Assembly: GCF_918797505.1 (NCBI RefSeq)
Contig: NC_092795.1
Span: forward strand, 35,575,131 to 35,639,130
Direction of reading: 5' to 3'
Length of the DNA stretch: 64,000 nt
From: Bemisia tabaci
Taxonomy: Eukaryota > Arthropoda > Insecta > Hemiptera > Aleyrodidae
Positions 43,783 through 55,736 of the stretch are shown in pieces. How positions within the stretch are numbered: position 1 is the stretch's first letter; each line of letters starts with the position of its first letter. The position numbers and the translations under genes are program-made. Under the pieces are notes generated by a model, which worked only from the letters and a program-made list of their open reading frames with translations, searched no databases and was not told the origin of the DNA.

Positions 43783-46700
43783 TTTGGCGCGTATACGTAG
43801 TATACCGCCTTTGCGATCGTTTCGAACCTTGCTCGATACAATAACCGAGTCCCTTAGTTCCTTACCGAAAAGTGACTACCGCGAACTTCTGAGATTTTCC
43901 AAAGCGTGTAAAAAGTTTATTTATCCATCAATAATTATGATTTAAAGTTGTTTCTCATTCTGGGGCTCATTAGTTTATGTGCAGTGAATACCAAGAGTCT
44001 ACGTTACTTGGTTTTTTCAAAAAAAGCCTAAGAATGCGACGCGCTGATTTAAAATATGCATATATAAGCAGAATCAAGCGAATTGATTCGAGGATGGCTG
44101 AGCAGGTCGGCACTCTCGAAATGAGAATTTAACTCCTCCGTTTTGTTCAAAACGTTGCTTTGACAGATCTGTAACCTCGGTTATACTTTCCAAAAGTTGG
44201 TACCCGTGCTCTGATATTGCAATCTGTGTAAGTGCAATCTGTGATGAGCCTCGAGACTCATTAGACCATTAGCTAAACGTGGCTCATAAAAGAATCCACT
44301 TACCCCTCTCTTTCCCACGCTCCTGCTCACTGCGTCGGCGTCTCGACGAACAATAGCTAATGACGGTTGCCAAGCGATGCCGGGATCCTCAGCCCCTCGC
44401 CCAATTACTTACGCTTCATTAACCATTTCACCGTCACGCTAGGATTCGTCCAATTTTCAAAAAAATTGTTTCGCGAGTTTTTAGCAATTATTTCCTTACT
44501 CTCCGTTAAAACACGAATTAAAAGAGGTCTCATTCATAAAAATCGGCCAAATAGAAGAGAAGTTACAGTATTCGAAATCCGAAGAAATCAACAAAACTTC
44601 TCCAAACAAACAATAAAATGAAGGGGAAAAAAAAGAAATGTATAAATTACAATTTAATATGATTGACCTCAGAATGTGACAAGCAATTCAATTATAAAAA
44701 GGAGAAAAAATTGAGTGAAATTACAAAAAATTAGCCTCTTGCAAGGGACTTCCTTGTATGAGTTTTGACCTGAAGACAGGTAAATCCCGTTATATTATTA
44801 AAACGAAATTGACTCCATAGTTTCTTGAATACGATTATTTTAAGCACTCGAAAATTTATACCAGCAATTTTACCCATGGGGTGATTTCCTGAGAGCTGAT
44901 AATATCACGAATTTCTCATAGAGCCCTTCAAAAATGGCTTGCTTTTTGGGCAGCCGATTCGGCCATCAAACCGGGGTTTAAATGGAAGCAGATAATAACA
45001 CAAAGCTCTGAGAAAAATTTTGAGATGGGTATAGGAACGGTTTGTAAATTACGAGGAGAGGCGGGCATTCTGTTCAGCATATCGATACATAAGTATTTTC
45101 ACACGTAGAATTTAATTTTCACGTCAGGGAGTCAACATATTTTGATTTTTTCGATTTTTTACGGAAAATTTATGGTTTTTCGGGATTGAAATTACTTACA
45201 ATTGTTTCATGAAAAATGAATGCACCCAAAATGACTATAGCATTTTGACTTTCACATACGTGCACTCACTAAATTGATTGGTAAAGAGCCTCCCAAAAAA
45301 GAGGCTGATTTTGGCCCCTTTTTAGGTATTCGATTCGACCATCGGACCAAGGTTTAAATGGAAGCTTATATTAACAGAAAACTCAGGAAAAAATTTCAAG
45401 ATGAGTATAGGAACCGTTTTCGAGTTACGGGGGGGCAAAGGGGTCACAATCCGGCCTAATTTTCTGCTGTTTTCTTGTAGAATTAATGTATCGGCGGGGT
45501 ACTTATCGTTGTTTACACATGCGTAGCACATGGATTCCTACGTGTTTTTACACGTAGAATCGATTTTTAACGTTGCCGAATCGATATACCGATCGGTTAA
45601 ATCGATTTTGAACGATTTATTAAGGAAAATAGACGATTTTTCAGGATCGAAATTGTTTATTTTCGATTCATGAATGAATAAATGCATCTGAAATGACTGA
45701 AGCACACGTAACCCTATGTATTTTGATACGTAGAATTAATTTTTAACGTTGACAATCGACAAAGTCGATAATCGATCAATTGTATTGAATTTTGTCGATT
45801 TTTTGCGGAAAATCGATGGTTTATCGGGATTGAGATAGGTGTCTCTCCATCCAAGATCGGAGAAATGTACCCTTTATGATTGGAGCACATCAATTCTTAC
45901 GTATTTCTACACGTAGAATCAATTTTAAACGTCGACGAGTCGATATATCGATTTGACGTGTAAAAGTACGTGGAAACGGCGTGCTCCGACCGTGTCAGGT
46001 GCATATCTCCACCCTCGGACCGTTAGTAACCAATTTCATTCTTGTTCAAAAAATCAATTTTCCATATAAATCACAAGAAATCAATATGACCAGTCAATGT
46101 ATCGACTCGTTGACTTCTTAAAAATTGATTTTGCGAGAATAATCACAAACGAATCGATGTGCTCCAGTCATGTCTGGTAGATGTTTCCAATGCCAGTCCA
46201 AAAGAACCATCGAATATCCGTAAAAAATCGCAAGAGTTGTGTATGTCAGATCGATATATCGACTCGTCGACGTTTAAAATTGATTCTACGTGTAGAAATA
46301 CGTAAGAATTGATGTGCTCCAATCATAAAGGGTACATTTCTCCGATCTTGGATGGAGAGACACCTATCTCAATCCCGATAAACCATCGATTTTCCGCAAA
46401 AAATCGAAAAAATTCAATACAATTGATCGATATATCGACTTATCGAGGTTATAGATCGATTCCACGTATAAAAATACCTTAGAGTCGATGTGCTCCAATC
46501 ATATTGGGTACGTATCTCCGATCTCGGATGGAGCAAACCCGATTCTAATTCCGAAAAGTCATCGATTTTCCGTAAAAATCGCAAAAATTCGATACAAACG
46601 ATAAATAAATCGATTCGTCAACGTTAAAAATTAATTCTACGTATCAAAATACATAGGGTTACGTGTGCTTCAGTCATTTCAGATGTATTTATTCATTCAT

Positions 46701-47305
46701 GAATCGAAAATAAACAATTTCGATCCTGAAAAATTGTCTATTTTCCTTAATAAATCGTTCAAAATCGATTTAACCGATCGGTATATCGATTCGGCAACGT
46801 TAAAAATCGATTCTACGTGTAAAAACACGTAGGAATCCATGTGCTACACATGTGTAAACAACGATAAGAACCCCGCCGATACATTAATTCTACAAGAAAA
46901 CAACAAAAAATTAGGCCGGATTGTGACCCCTTTGCCACCCCGTAACTCGAAAACGGTTCCTATACTCATCTTGAAATTTTTTCCTGAGTGTTCTGTTAAT
47001 ATAAGCTTCCATTTAAACCTTGGTCCGACATCGACCTGGTATATCAAGTTTCTGCGATTTTTTACGGCGAATCGGTAGATTTTCGGGATGTGGATTGCTT
47101 ACTTTCAATTCATGAATGAATAAAACATGGACATGGTTGAGCTTCTTTGCATGAAAAGACGTTTAAAATAACAAAATCAAGACATATTTATTACAATTTC
47201 ATTTATATCGAGTCAATTTCTTTTCAATAATAGAACGGGATTTATAATACCGGTGATTTGGGTATTTTAGCCCCAAAATACCTTTAAATCGACTTTATCT
47301 TCTTT
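43783..47305 (+). repeat. Large dispersed repeat R5, copy B, with a 1.75-kb internal block
   Basis: Starts TTTTTGGCGCGTATACGTAG and follows copy A (13154-15332) to ACTAAATTGATTGGTAAA at about 45286. It then carries an extra block to about 47031 and resumes at CATCGACCTGGTATATCAAG to the same end, CGACTTTATCTTCT. It lacks the poly-A insertion seen in copy A. Confidence 0.65.
45287..47031. repeat. Inverted-repeat array inside R5 copy B
   Basis: The left arm from about 45333 (GACCATCGGACCAAGGTTTA) is mirrored at about 47010-47030. The arms match over roughly 600-750 bp, including CACACGTAACCCTATGTATT and GATCGGTTAAATCGATTTTG. Within the arms a unit recurs with TACGTGTAGAATYGATTTTTA, GATATATCGA and TGTGCTCCAATCAT words. 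The same unit, diverged, also forms the adjacent part of R5 (near 44980-45280), so the block may be an amplified part of R5 itself. Confidence 0.55.
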
Positions 47306-47460
47306 TTATTATATAATACTTATGATTTAATATACCCGGTACTAGATTGCTGGAAAAACAGGGCTATGCCTTAGTCGCTCGTTCAAGAGGAAGGGGTAGA
47401 TTCTGCGATGGGTTCCAGCACAAAAAGCGAATGTATGTAACACTGTGTTCTTGTCTGATA

Positions 47461-47692
47461 CACGGAATGAAATTAAATCTTGATTTAGCATTTATACTAT
47501 TAAAAAGATTTCCGACAAGTTTCAAATGCTGATTTTACATTTTAACGAATGCTAACGTAACTACGCCCACTGCAAAACGTACAAATTAAAATTTTATGTT
47601 ACCATTTTTGTATTGTAAAATCAGCATTTGAAACTTGTCAGACATCTTTTTAACAGTATAAATGCTAAATCAACATTTAATTTTTTTCCGTG
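47461..47692. mobile_element. CACGG-ended palindromic MITE (TSD TA)
   Basis: Ends CACGGAATGAAATTAAAT and ATTTAATTTTTTTCCGTG, long mirrored arms (GACAAGTTTCAAATGCTGAT on one side and its complement on the other), and TA duplicated at 47459-47460 and 47693-47694. Confidence 0.65.
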
Positions 47693-47732
47693 TACTTTAT
47701 TGAGGTGGGTTAAACTGAGCAACCCTGCCACC

Positions 47733-47754
47733 GGGGGGGGGGGGGGGGGGGGGG
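47733..47754 (+). repeat. Run of 22 G
   Basis: The longest uninterrupted G run in the window. Length variation or assembly error is likely here. Confidence 0.85.
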
Positions 47755-48379
47755 AGGTCCCCTGCCAAGAGAGGCTAAAATTCAAAAAAAATTCGTATCC
47801 TTTACAATGAAACAACTCGTCAAGAATTGAGCTCCATCATAACTGGAGAAGTGAAGGGTAATTCTATCATTTCTTGTATCTTGCATAGTCCTCCTGAGGG
47901 ACGCCAGATTTTGAGGGTATATCGAGTCCTTCTGAAATCCTAGGCTTGAAGGAAGATTATCCCACTTCTCTTTGATGAAAAAAACCTAAAAAACAAACAA
48001 AACTAGGGACTGGCCCGACTGGCCTTTGAGATCCTTTTGGCTTTGAGAAAGAAAGGTATAAACCTTCATGAAATTAATTATGAAATCCTCGTTTGAGTAT
48101 CGTGAGGAAACCCGTGTACCACACATCTTAGAGCAAAACTACGAAAAACTTTCCAAAAACAAAGGAATTGTCAAAAACATTGCAAAGAAATCGCATACAG
48201 TATGGTGTCGGCCCAGTACTAATTTAACCCTTACAATCACCATTTATTTTTTGTCGAAAACACTGTTTTAAGATGAATGTTGGCGTTTGAGATTATCGGA
48301 ATCATTTGAGACCAATTTAATGTTTCGCTTCTCCGTAAAACCTAACCTCAAAAACTGCACGCGTTAACCTAGACGAAGA

Positions 48380-48722
48380 CTGAAAGGGTTAAGGTCTTGT
48401 TGTTATCACCGCTATTTATCTAAAATGATAGTGGAGTGTTGTACGCTGGTTGAGTGAGTGAGATCTCGTTAACATAGAGACAGAAGTACAGTGTCGGTCA
48501 TCGAGGTTTTGTTTTGTGGCAAATGCTTGCTCCTCCATGAATCAATATAAAAACCGAAACTTGTTCCAAGATGGTAAAATTCGCGAAAAACTAAAGTACC
48601 ATTCTAGAACGTGATACATTGATGATCGAGTAGTGATGAAATTGTATACTTCATTTCCAAGGATCAGATGCGAAAGACAAGTCTTCTTCTGAAAATATTC
48701 GAACCTTCGAGAAGGCAAAAAA
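48380..48722 (+). promoter_or_regulatory. Upstream region and 5' UTR of gene 2
   Basis: GCTATTTATCTAAAATGATA and CTGGTTGAGTGAGTGAG correspond to sequences upstream of gene 1. CAGTGTCGGTCATCGAGG corresponds to CAGTGTCGGTTATTGAGG upstream of gene 3 (55543). Shared flanks show that the duplications included the promoter. Confidence 0.4.
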
Positions 48723-51700
48723 ATGATTTTACAATTGCTGTCTCTGATCATATCTGCTTCAGTAAGTACAATTTCCATGTAATATTCAAATTTGGGGTCT
48801 GGAGTTGTGAATGTATCGTACTTTAAACAATTTTGGGAATAGGCGTGGTTAAAATTCAACTGCATGACTCTAGTTCCGAAATGTAATCAGTGGCGAGGCG
48901 TGAATGATCGGTTATCGATGTTTCCCCATTCGAAGCTATAGTATAGGATCGATTATTAAGGTGTTCGTTGCGGACACTCTGTTAATCGATTCTTTCCCAT
49001 GGCTTTAAATGGCAGATCAATCTTTACATCGCAAAGCACGCCACGTCAATGACTTTCATGAATAATATTGAAGCAATGCGTAGAACGTTCAAACTTTTAA
49101 AATATAAAAACAGACGTATGCATGCATAAAAATAATGGTAAAAAGATTAAGAATAATAGAGCTACAGGCCAAAAATTAATGAAACAAATAATATTTCAAT
49201 ACAGAGATGATAACTATAAAATCAAGAAACAAAGCCTCTAATTTCGACGCACAGTGTTTCCTTTTGTTTCTGTAAGTTTTTTGATTGAATCTCATCTCTG
49301 TGTGTTTGCAATATTATTGCTAAAGTTTTTCTTGGCTTGTAGCTCCATTATGTCTTTCATTTTTTACCATGTTTGAAGCAGCAATGGATTAAATGCATAA
49401 AAATAATCCACTGTGGTGTCACTCATCCTCCGAATTGTTAAAGAACATTGCAGGTAAATTCACTCCCATAATTTTTGCCTCGTGTTTATTTTCTCTGCGT
49501 AGGAAGCTTCAAATACCGGAGAAGAACAACGTAAATATACCACCTTCAAGGATCTCACAAAGACGCGCGAATTCATTGACAAATCCCTGCTAATCAAGTT
49601 CATTCTGGATAACCACTGGCATATCTACATTGAGGCTCCTCCTGGCTTTGGCAAGACCGCAAACCTGCAAATGCTCCGGGATTTCTTTGCCTTGGATGTC
49701 AATTCTCATGGATACTCTATTAACGCGGCAGAGATCCTAAAAACTGACGAAACCTTTCAGAATATCGGTAAAAGGCGTAAAGGTTTACGGAATACCTTAG
49801 CAAAACGCGTATCTTTCGTAAGTAACACCGACAGCCAATCCGTTCCCGTCTCCGAGAACGTCACGAAAACTTTCAGCGTCTCCACAAAATCATTAAGAAA
49901 CTATGATACTTTCTCGAAGCCGCCACTGAGAATACTGCAGGAATCGCCGGAGTTATTCGAGACCCAGTTTGCTCGATATCCTGTCCTCTTCATCGACTTT
50001 GGAAATATGTCGACAAAGTCCTACCAAGATTACATACGTACTTTCAAAGTAATGGTCTCGAAGCTCTTCGATCAATTTAAGTACTTGTTAAAAAGTAACA
50101 GACTATCGAGAAGCAATAAGGATGAATATTTACTCTTCCGTGACCAGGTTACAGGACTGAGCATGAACGAGGTACGTATACACAAACTTGAAAAGTATTA
50201 CTAAAGCTAAAAAATCATAGGTTAACTTAATCTGAGTACAGGATTTTATGATCATCATGAGGATCAAATGTCGTAACTCGGAAAACACCTATCCCGTTCA
50301 CGATGTTTTAAAGTATGCACTCAGGTTTTAAATGTATCTCTCTAGCGGAAATCTAGGCAACCTGTTTGCGGCTTTTGAAATTTTTGAGGGCTTGAAATAC
50401 GAAAAAGCAATAATGGGGGTATCTAAGATATAATGGATAAACATTTTCTGATTAAGAAATTAAATATAACGAAAGGTCAGGAATGTTCCAGGCTGGTTAC
50501 GCGTTTTCCTAATTTATTTACAGATCTGAGTAATTTTGGAAACAGGGAAAAATAAACAGTAATATTTCTCACTTTTTTGTCAATTCATAACTGAAATTAG
50601 ACCTTACCAGTCCTATTTATGAATGCTAAAAATGCAATTAATACCTTGACCCGTTAATTAATCTTAATAAATTCAAGAATGTCGAAATGTATAATTGCAC
50701 TTTAAAACTCTTTTGATTTTAAATCTACTTCAAATATCTTTGACGCTGGTTCCAAGACAATTCTCAGACCTCGCCAATGGAAGTCTAAATCAGCATCAGC
50801 ATTAATTCAGTTTTAAGTCAAGCAGGTTTGGAGAGGATGTTAGGATAAAAGCGTTTCATAGAGAGTCTTAAAAGTCCAGCCTGAGCCACTGACACAACCA
50901 ATAAATCGGATAAAACAGCACAGTATCATATGCATCCAAAAACAATGCGACACTCTTAAATTTCTCATGGTACACAAAACTATTCTTGCAGGTAACACTC
51001 GGAGGAGTAAAACTGGCCGGACTCTTGTCGGCTCATCATCACCGAAAAGCGATAGTTTTAATCGACAACTTTGACGTACCGATACGTGAAGCTCTCTTGG
51101 CGCCACATCTCGACATAGAAAGCTACAGGGAGATTGCATGGAGTGTTTCCCGGATGGTGAAGGGGCTGACAGAAAGCAGGTTTGTTCATCGGACCATAGT
51201 AACTGGCTGTCTCCGAATCGAAATTGCAGATGGACTGATGCATTTCCACATCTTCGAAGACGAATCTCTGCATCGGTGAGACCTTTTTTACATTGCATAA
51301 TTGTTTGGAAAGGTTGGTAGGATTAAACTGACAAGTTTGTGTTACCTTCATTGACACCTAGCTCATAAAATTAGAAAATAAACCCTAGCCTTATTTTGTT
51401 TTCTTTCTTCTCACTGAAAGACGAGATTCGTGAGAGAGAAAAATGATTCTGAATCAGAAAGATTCAATATATTCATTTACCTGCCCTTACTCATTTTTGA
51501 GGAATCACGAAATGTATTGTATAAGACAAATACAAAAAAGTATGCGGGCCGAGACTAAAATTCGCATGTTTTTTTAAGCCAGGGAGATTTTGAGGTCCCA
51601 ATAGCACCATTTTTCAACGAATGAAGCAAAACCTAAAAAAAAAATAATTTAAGGTAGGGATGAAAGATAAAAAGCTTAATATACTATGGTTCAAATTTTT

Positions 51701-53044
51701 CATTGACTATTATTTTATTCAATTGTTTTTTTATTTACTACTTTTAACCAATCAACTGTTTTTCCTTAATCGTTTTGTTTTTCTTCTCGTTCCACATAAT
51801 TACAGAAAATCTCAAGAAAAGTTCATAACTTAATCGGATATTTTTGCATGTATTGCAATGAAGTTACAAACTTTCGGACTTTGATCGATTCGATTCTTTC
51901 ATTCTTTCGGCGGAAAATCATTAAGCGGCTGATTTTTCGATCCTTTCTGAAGATATATTTCCTATGATTAGCTTTGGTCTCAAAACATATCATCTCATCT
52001 CTTAATAATATTACTTTATTCCTTCTTAGGTACTACGGCCTCACAGATTATGATGTTTTAGAACTTGCAAAACGGTCTAACGGACAGAAGAATATCGCAC
52101 ACGTCAGAAATTGGTACGGTGGCTACAAAACAGCGAGCAAGGGTCATGATATCTACAACACACGCTCAACAATAAGCTACTTCAAGACAGGTGTGCTCAA
52201 GCCTTACCGATTTGAGTCCATCAAATTTAAAACCTTAAAAACTCTCCTAGCTTTCAGAAAATTAGGTCGTGACGTGGAAGAAGCATTCGATGATAAAACG
52301 CGGCTCTGTATCCGGGAGAAGATTTCGTGGCGACGTTTCAGGCGACTGCGACGAACGATATTTTCCTCCAATCAAACCGTCCTCCATAGGAGTCTGTTCC
52401 TGCAAATTCTCCTCGACCATGGCTTTTATACCATTCAAGATGGAAATAGACTCCACGTGCCGAACTTCGAAGCAATGCTGGACATCAAAAACTTAATCTT
52501 CGACCGAGGATACTACATCGACAAACTAAACATCCCTGACCAGACTATTGATTCTTTTGTGCAGAGCATCGATCGCCTGAGTGGAGAGGACACGTCTTTT
52601 CACAACTTTTTCGGAGCGGTCACAGAACTCTTCAAAAACCGCATACCACGAGGTGCACGAGAATTGGCGCACACCTTGGTCACTTTGGTGGCGGACGCTC
52701 GCAAGTTTAGCTTGTTACGTGGTCAGGAAACTCCGGAAAGTGGCCGGCAGGATGTCCTCGTGAAGCGATCCACGGAAATTGGAATCGTCATCGGGATACT
52801 GGTTGGGTCGATTAATGAAGAGACGCTAAAACCTGTTTACCACAAGAGTTTACAAGTGTTTCCCGACTGTAAATTCAGGGTTGCGATTTTGCTAGGTTTA
52901 AAACCGCAAGGAGCGGCCGGAGATCTTGACATTTTGTACGCATTTGACAATCGAACTGTTGTAGACAGCAGTACGTACCGATATGAATCGCGTGTCACCA
53001 CGCTTGCCGCTACGATCATAGAAAAAACTGGTGGTCGACCATGA
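48723..53044 (+). CDS. AAA-ATPase-like (PF09820-type) plus PD-(D/E)XK-like secreted protein, paralog 2
   Basis: Exons 48723-48761, 49503-50171, 50992-51275 and 52030-53044 (668 residues), with introns of 741, 820 and 754 bp in the same phases as its paralogs. Exon 1 encodes MILQLLSLIISAS, a signal-peptide-like segment. Exon 2 starts before the first internal Met and holds FIDKSLL and Walker A APPGFGKT (58-65). Exon 3 has LIDNFDVP (DN for the usual DE) and VTGCLRI. Exon 4 has YYGLT, WYGGY, YNTRSTISYF and a C-terminal region with GARELAHTL and GRQDVLV (about 569-575), which corresponds to the GRxD of DUF1703 nucleases. The ExK expected next is replaced by IVIGILV. It has about 24 more residues at the C-terminus than paralog 3. 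Possible poly-A signals are at 53581 and 53635. The best-preserved, longest copy. The role is unknown; secreted and catalytically altered by inference. Confidence 0.85.
48892..49048 (+). repeat. Dispersed repeat R2, copy without the hAT insertion
   Basis: AGGCGTGAATGATCGGTTAT through CATTCGAAGCTATAGTATAG to CGCAAAGCACGCCACG. It is continuous where the copy at 6463 has the hAT MITE. Lies in intron 1 of gene 2. Confidence 0.5.
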
Positions 53045-53328
53045 CGTCGTCCTGTCTCTTCTCCATTCAACAACCAGTGTTAGGCAAAAATCGGCCGTCG
53101 AACTTGAGAGGTATCACTACGACAACCGCACCGTTGAGAAAAAGAGAAGTTACTAATCGGAGGTAAATCAATGATGAAGCCGCGGCAATAATAGGGAGAA
53201 ATTTTAATCGGCAATGGCATCACATCATCCCTGCATTCTGCAGGCAATGTTGAACAAAGGTCAATCTACCGAACTTACAAAATGTTCCTCTTAATTTAAG
53301 TTTTGAACAAAAAAGACAGAACATAAAT

Positions 53329-53464
53329 GGACCGCATTTCGCAATTAGGAACTATAAATTCCGGCTCAGTTTAGAAAGCCTGTATGATCCATTAATGAAT
53401 TTATGCACATAGTGTTTTAACGGATGAGCCAGAAATTGTAGTTTCCAATTACAAAATGTAGTCC
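53329..53464. mobile_element. Small palindromic MITE (GGACYRCATTTYGYAATTRG)
   Basis: Left GGACCGCATTTCGCAATTAG and right (complement) GGACTACATTTTGTAATTGG, each followed by GRAACTAYAAWTTCYGGCTC. 136 bp, just 3' of gene 2. Confidence 0.6.
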
Positions 53465-53580
53465 TAATGAAAATTAAAATTTTTGAGGAGATCAATCTCT
53501 TCAGTCTGAAAAAATCGGTTCCCTCAACTGCAAATTTTTGTACTTATATTGTATCTTATTGAATATTGTAATTTTTTCCG

Positions 53581-53586
53581 AATAAA
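53581..53586 (+). terminator. Candidate poly-A signal of gene 2
   Basis: AATAAA, 537 bp after the stop codon; a second AATAAA is at 53635-53640. Confidence 0.35.
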
Positions 53587-53863
53587 ATAGCAATATTTGG
53601 CACTTATGTATTATACGTGAAAATTAGATTATAAAATAAAGACTCACAAAGGACACGTTTATAGTGCATCATAAATACAGTCGGTATGAGCGTCGTTGGT
53701 GACCATTAATGGTAATATAATCATCAGTGACAATTAAGTCTGATGTGCGCCTTCTATTAAGTGAGTACGTGTGCGGGAACAACTCTTAAGTCTGTAAAGT
53801 TGCTTCACTCAGAAATGAAGGCGCGTGTGAGGACGAGCTGTTAGAATCAGGTTTAAAATCCCA

Positions 53864-53966
53864 AAGGCGCGTTTACACAGCCCGTCAGGATACGGCTACA
53901 ATTCAGGCGCAAGAAAGAACAAAGAAAGTCTGGCGTGCAGCCTGACGGGACGTGTAAACACGCCTT
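53864..53966. mobile_element. Small palindromic element AAGGCGYGTTTACAC
   Basis: AAGGCGCGTTTACACAGCCC and GGGACGTGTAAACACGCCTT are inverted ends, followed inward by GTCAGG/CCTGAC. A related fragment (CTGGCATGCAGACTGATGGG) is near 61110. Confidence 0.55.
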
Positions 53967-54796
53967 AACGTTTTTAAATAAACTGCTACTTATCCGATTT
54001 TCCTTTCCCTTTTCTCAAAGTATTGGAGTACAAGGTAAACAATTAAACATACTTTAAATCTGGACTATGCTCGATCATAATTTTCGTGATTCACATATAC
54101 TTTCATCCACTCAGAGTGTCTAGTAATTTTCCAGACGTCATTTTCAAAATATATAAATTGTTTTATTCTCGAAAAGTTTGAGTGGTCCCTTAACTCACTT
54201 CCTCCGAATTAAAGTTTTAATCCAACTTGAGGTTATTGTTACCGATCACTTTTCAACTATAATTCTCCATCAGTTTTTTTTTGTCGCCTCTAGCGCAGAA
54301 TATATTTCAATATATTTGAGCGCAGCTAAATAGAAAGGATACTGCAATTCTGGGTTCATGTATATGCTAGGTCGTATATCATCGATTCGCGGAGACTGCG
54401 CGCTGCGCAAACTGAAACATGAAAGTCCAAACCTACAGTCGTGTCTAGATCATTCAATCAAGATCATTCTTCTCTAAAACTTAAAGCTGTCTACTCCGTT
54501 TCGAAACTTAAATTGAACGGTCGACTCAGGTTTTTTTGCTAGATCTGTTAAAATTTCCAAAGTCACGCAAAAGCTTTCAAAAGTCTCCAACGCCCAAGTT
54601 TGAAAATATTGCCGAGGTTGAACATAATCAGGTACGCCTTTGAAATATTTTTCATTCCGACGACAATTACGTCTAAGTCCCTTATTTATAGGTTCAATCC
54701 GCTAAAATAACTCGATTAGCTCGTAAATTCATTTTAAAAGAGAATGTCTCCGGCAAAGCTCTGAAGGCGATAGATAGGTACTGATGCTAACCAAGA

Positions 54797-54954
54797 GGCG
54801 GATCCAGCGATTTGGCAACATCGCATTTCCTCCATTTAAACCTCCTATGCTAAACAATCGATTCTTTTCGGAGCACCTGGCCCCTCTAAGAATCGATTTA
54901 TTTCCATAGGCCTGAATGGAGAAAAGACAATGTTGCCAATTCGTTGGATCCGCC
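54797..54954. mobile_element. Palindromic element GGCGGATCCAGCGATTTGGC
   Basis: The left arm GGCGGATCCAGCGATTTGGC and CCTCCATTTAAACCTCC is mirrored by GAATGGAGAAAAG and CCAATTCGTTGGATCCGCC. 158 bp. Confidence 0.55.
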
Positions 54955-55459
54955 AATGATACTACCAATTAGTACTCGAGTACTACACATTTGAAATTCG
55001 AAACACCGTAAACGGCATCTGTGGTGCAAAATGAAATAGAATCTCGAATCACAAAAAGATTATGTAATTCTGTCATGTGTTTTGGTTTCAGACGGCATGT
55101 CACGGCCAATTTTTCCTAGCAAGCCTATTATTTAATTGAAGACGGAATAGGTTTTTTCACAACGAAGCTATGGGCATGCCAAGACTCACTGGCAAAATTT
55201 TATATCCATTGAATGACGGAAAACTGAGCGAGGGGGCAATTCTATCAAACGTGTTAGTCGTTTCATTCCTAAAGAAAAACAAATATGCACCTTAAAGAAG
55301 ATGGCGACTAAATTTTTTTGGAGATTTTCATTGTACTATGGTAAAAACGTCGGACAAAAAAAGATTGTGGGAGCTCCTCAGAAAAATTACGATTTTTTTT
55401 TTTAAAACAAATCATACTGAGGATAATGTATTTGAATCTAGCTCTATTCTTACCGTACT

Positions 55460-55736
55460 ATTATCAGCGTTATTCATCTTAAAACCGATGTAATACATCG
55501 ATAGAGTTTGGGAGATTCCAAGAACTGCGGCAGCAGTGCAGTGTCGGTTATTGAGGCTTTCGATTGTGACGACTTTGTTGTTTCTTTCAAACAGTCCCTT
55601 CGTTAACTGATCATTCTTGTTTCAAAGAGATCAAAACTCGTCACTTTGTGATGACTTTGTGTGTTAGGTTTCGAGGATCTGATGCAAAAATCAAGACAGT
55701 TCGCCAGGAAATTGGAGCCCTTGAAGAGCCAAAAAG
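55460..55736 (+). promoter_or_regulatory. Upstream region and 5' UTR of gene 3
   Basis: TTATTCATCTTAAAACCGAT and CAGTGTCGGTTATTGAGG correspond to the upstream regions of genes 1 and 2. GAAATTGGAGCCCTTGAAGA just before the ATG is identical to gene 1, including the in-frame TGA. Confidence 0.4.

Noticed and set aside
48542..48865. 107-codon minus-strand ORF
   Set aside because: Overlaps the first exon and 5' UTR of gene 2 in antisense, with no independent support.
50840..51357. Minus-strand ORFs of 152 and 99 codons
   Set aside because: They are antisense shadows of exon 3 of gene 2.
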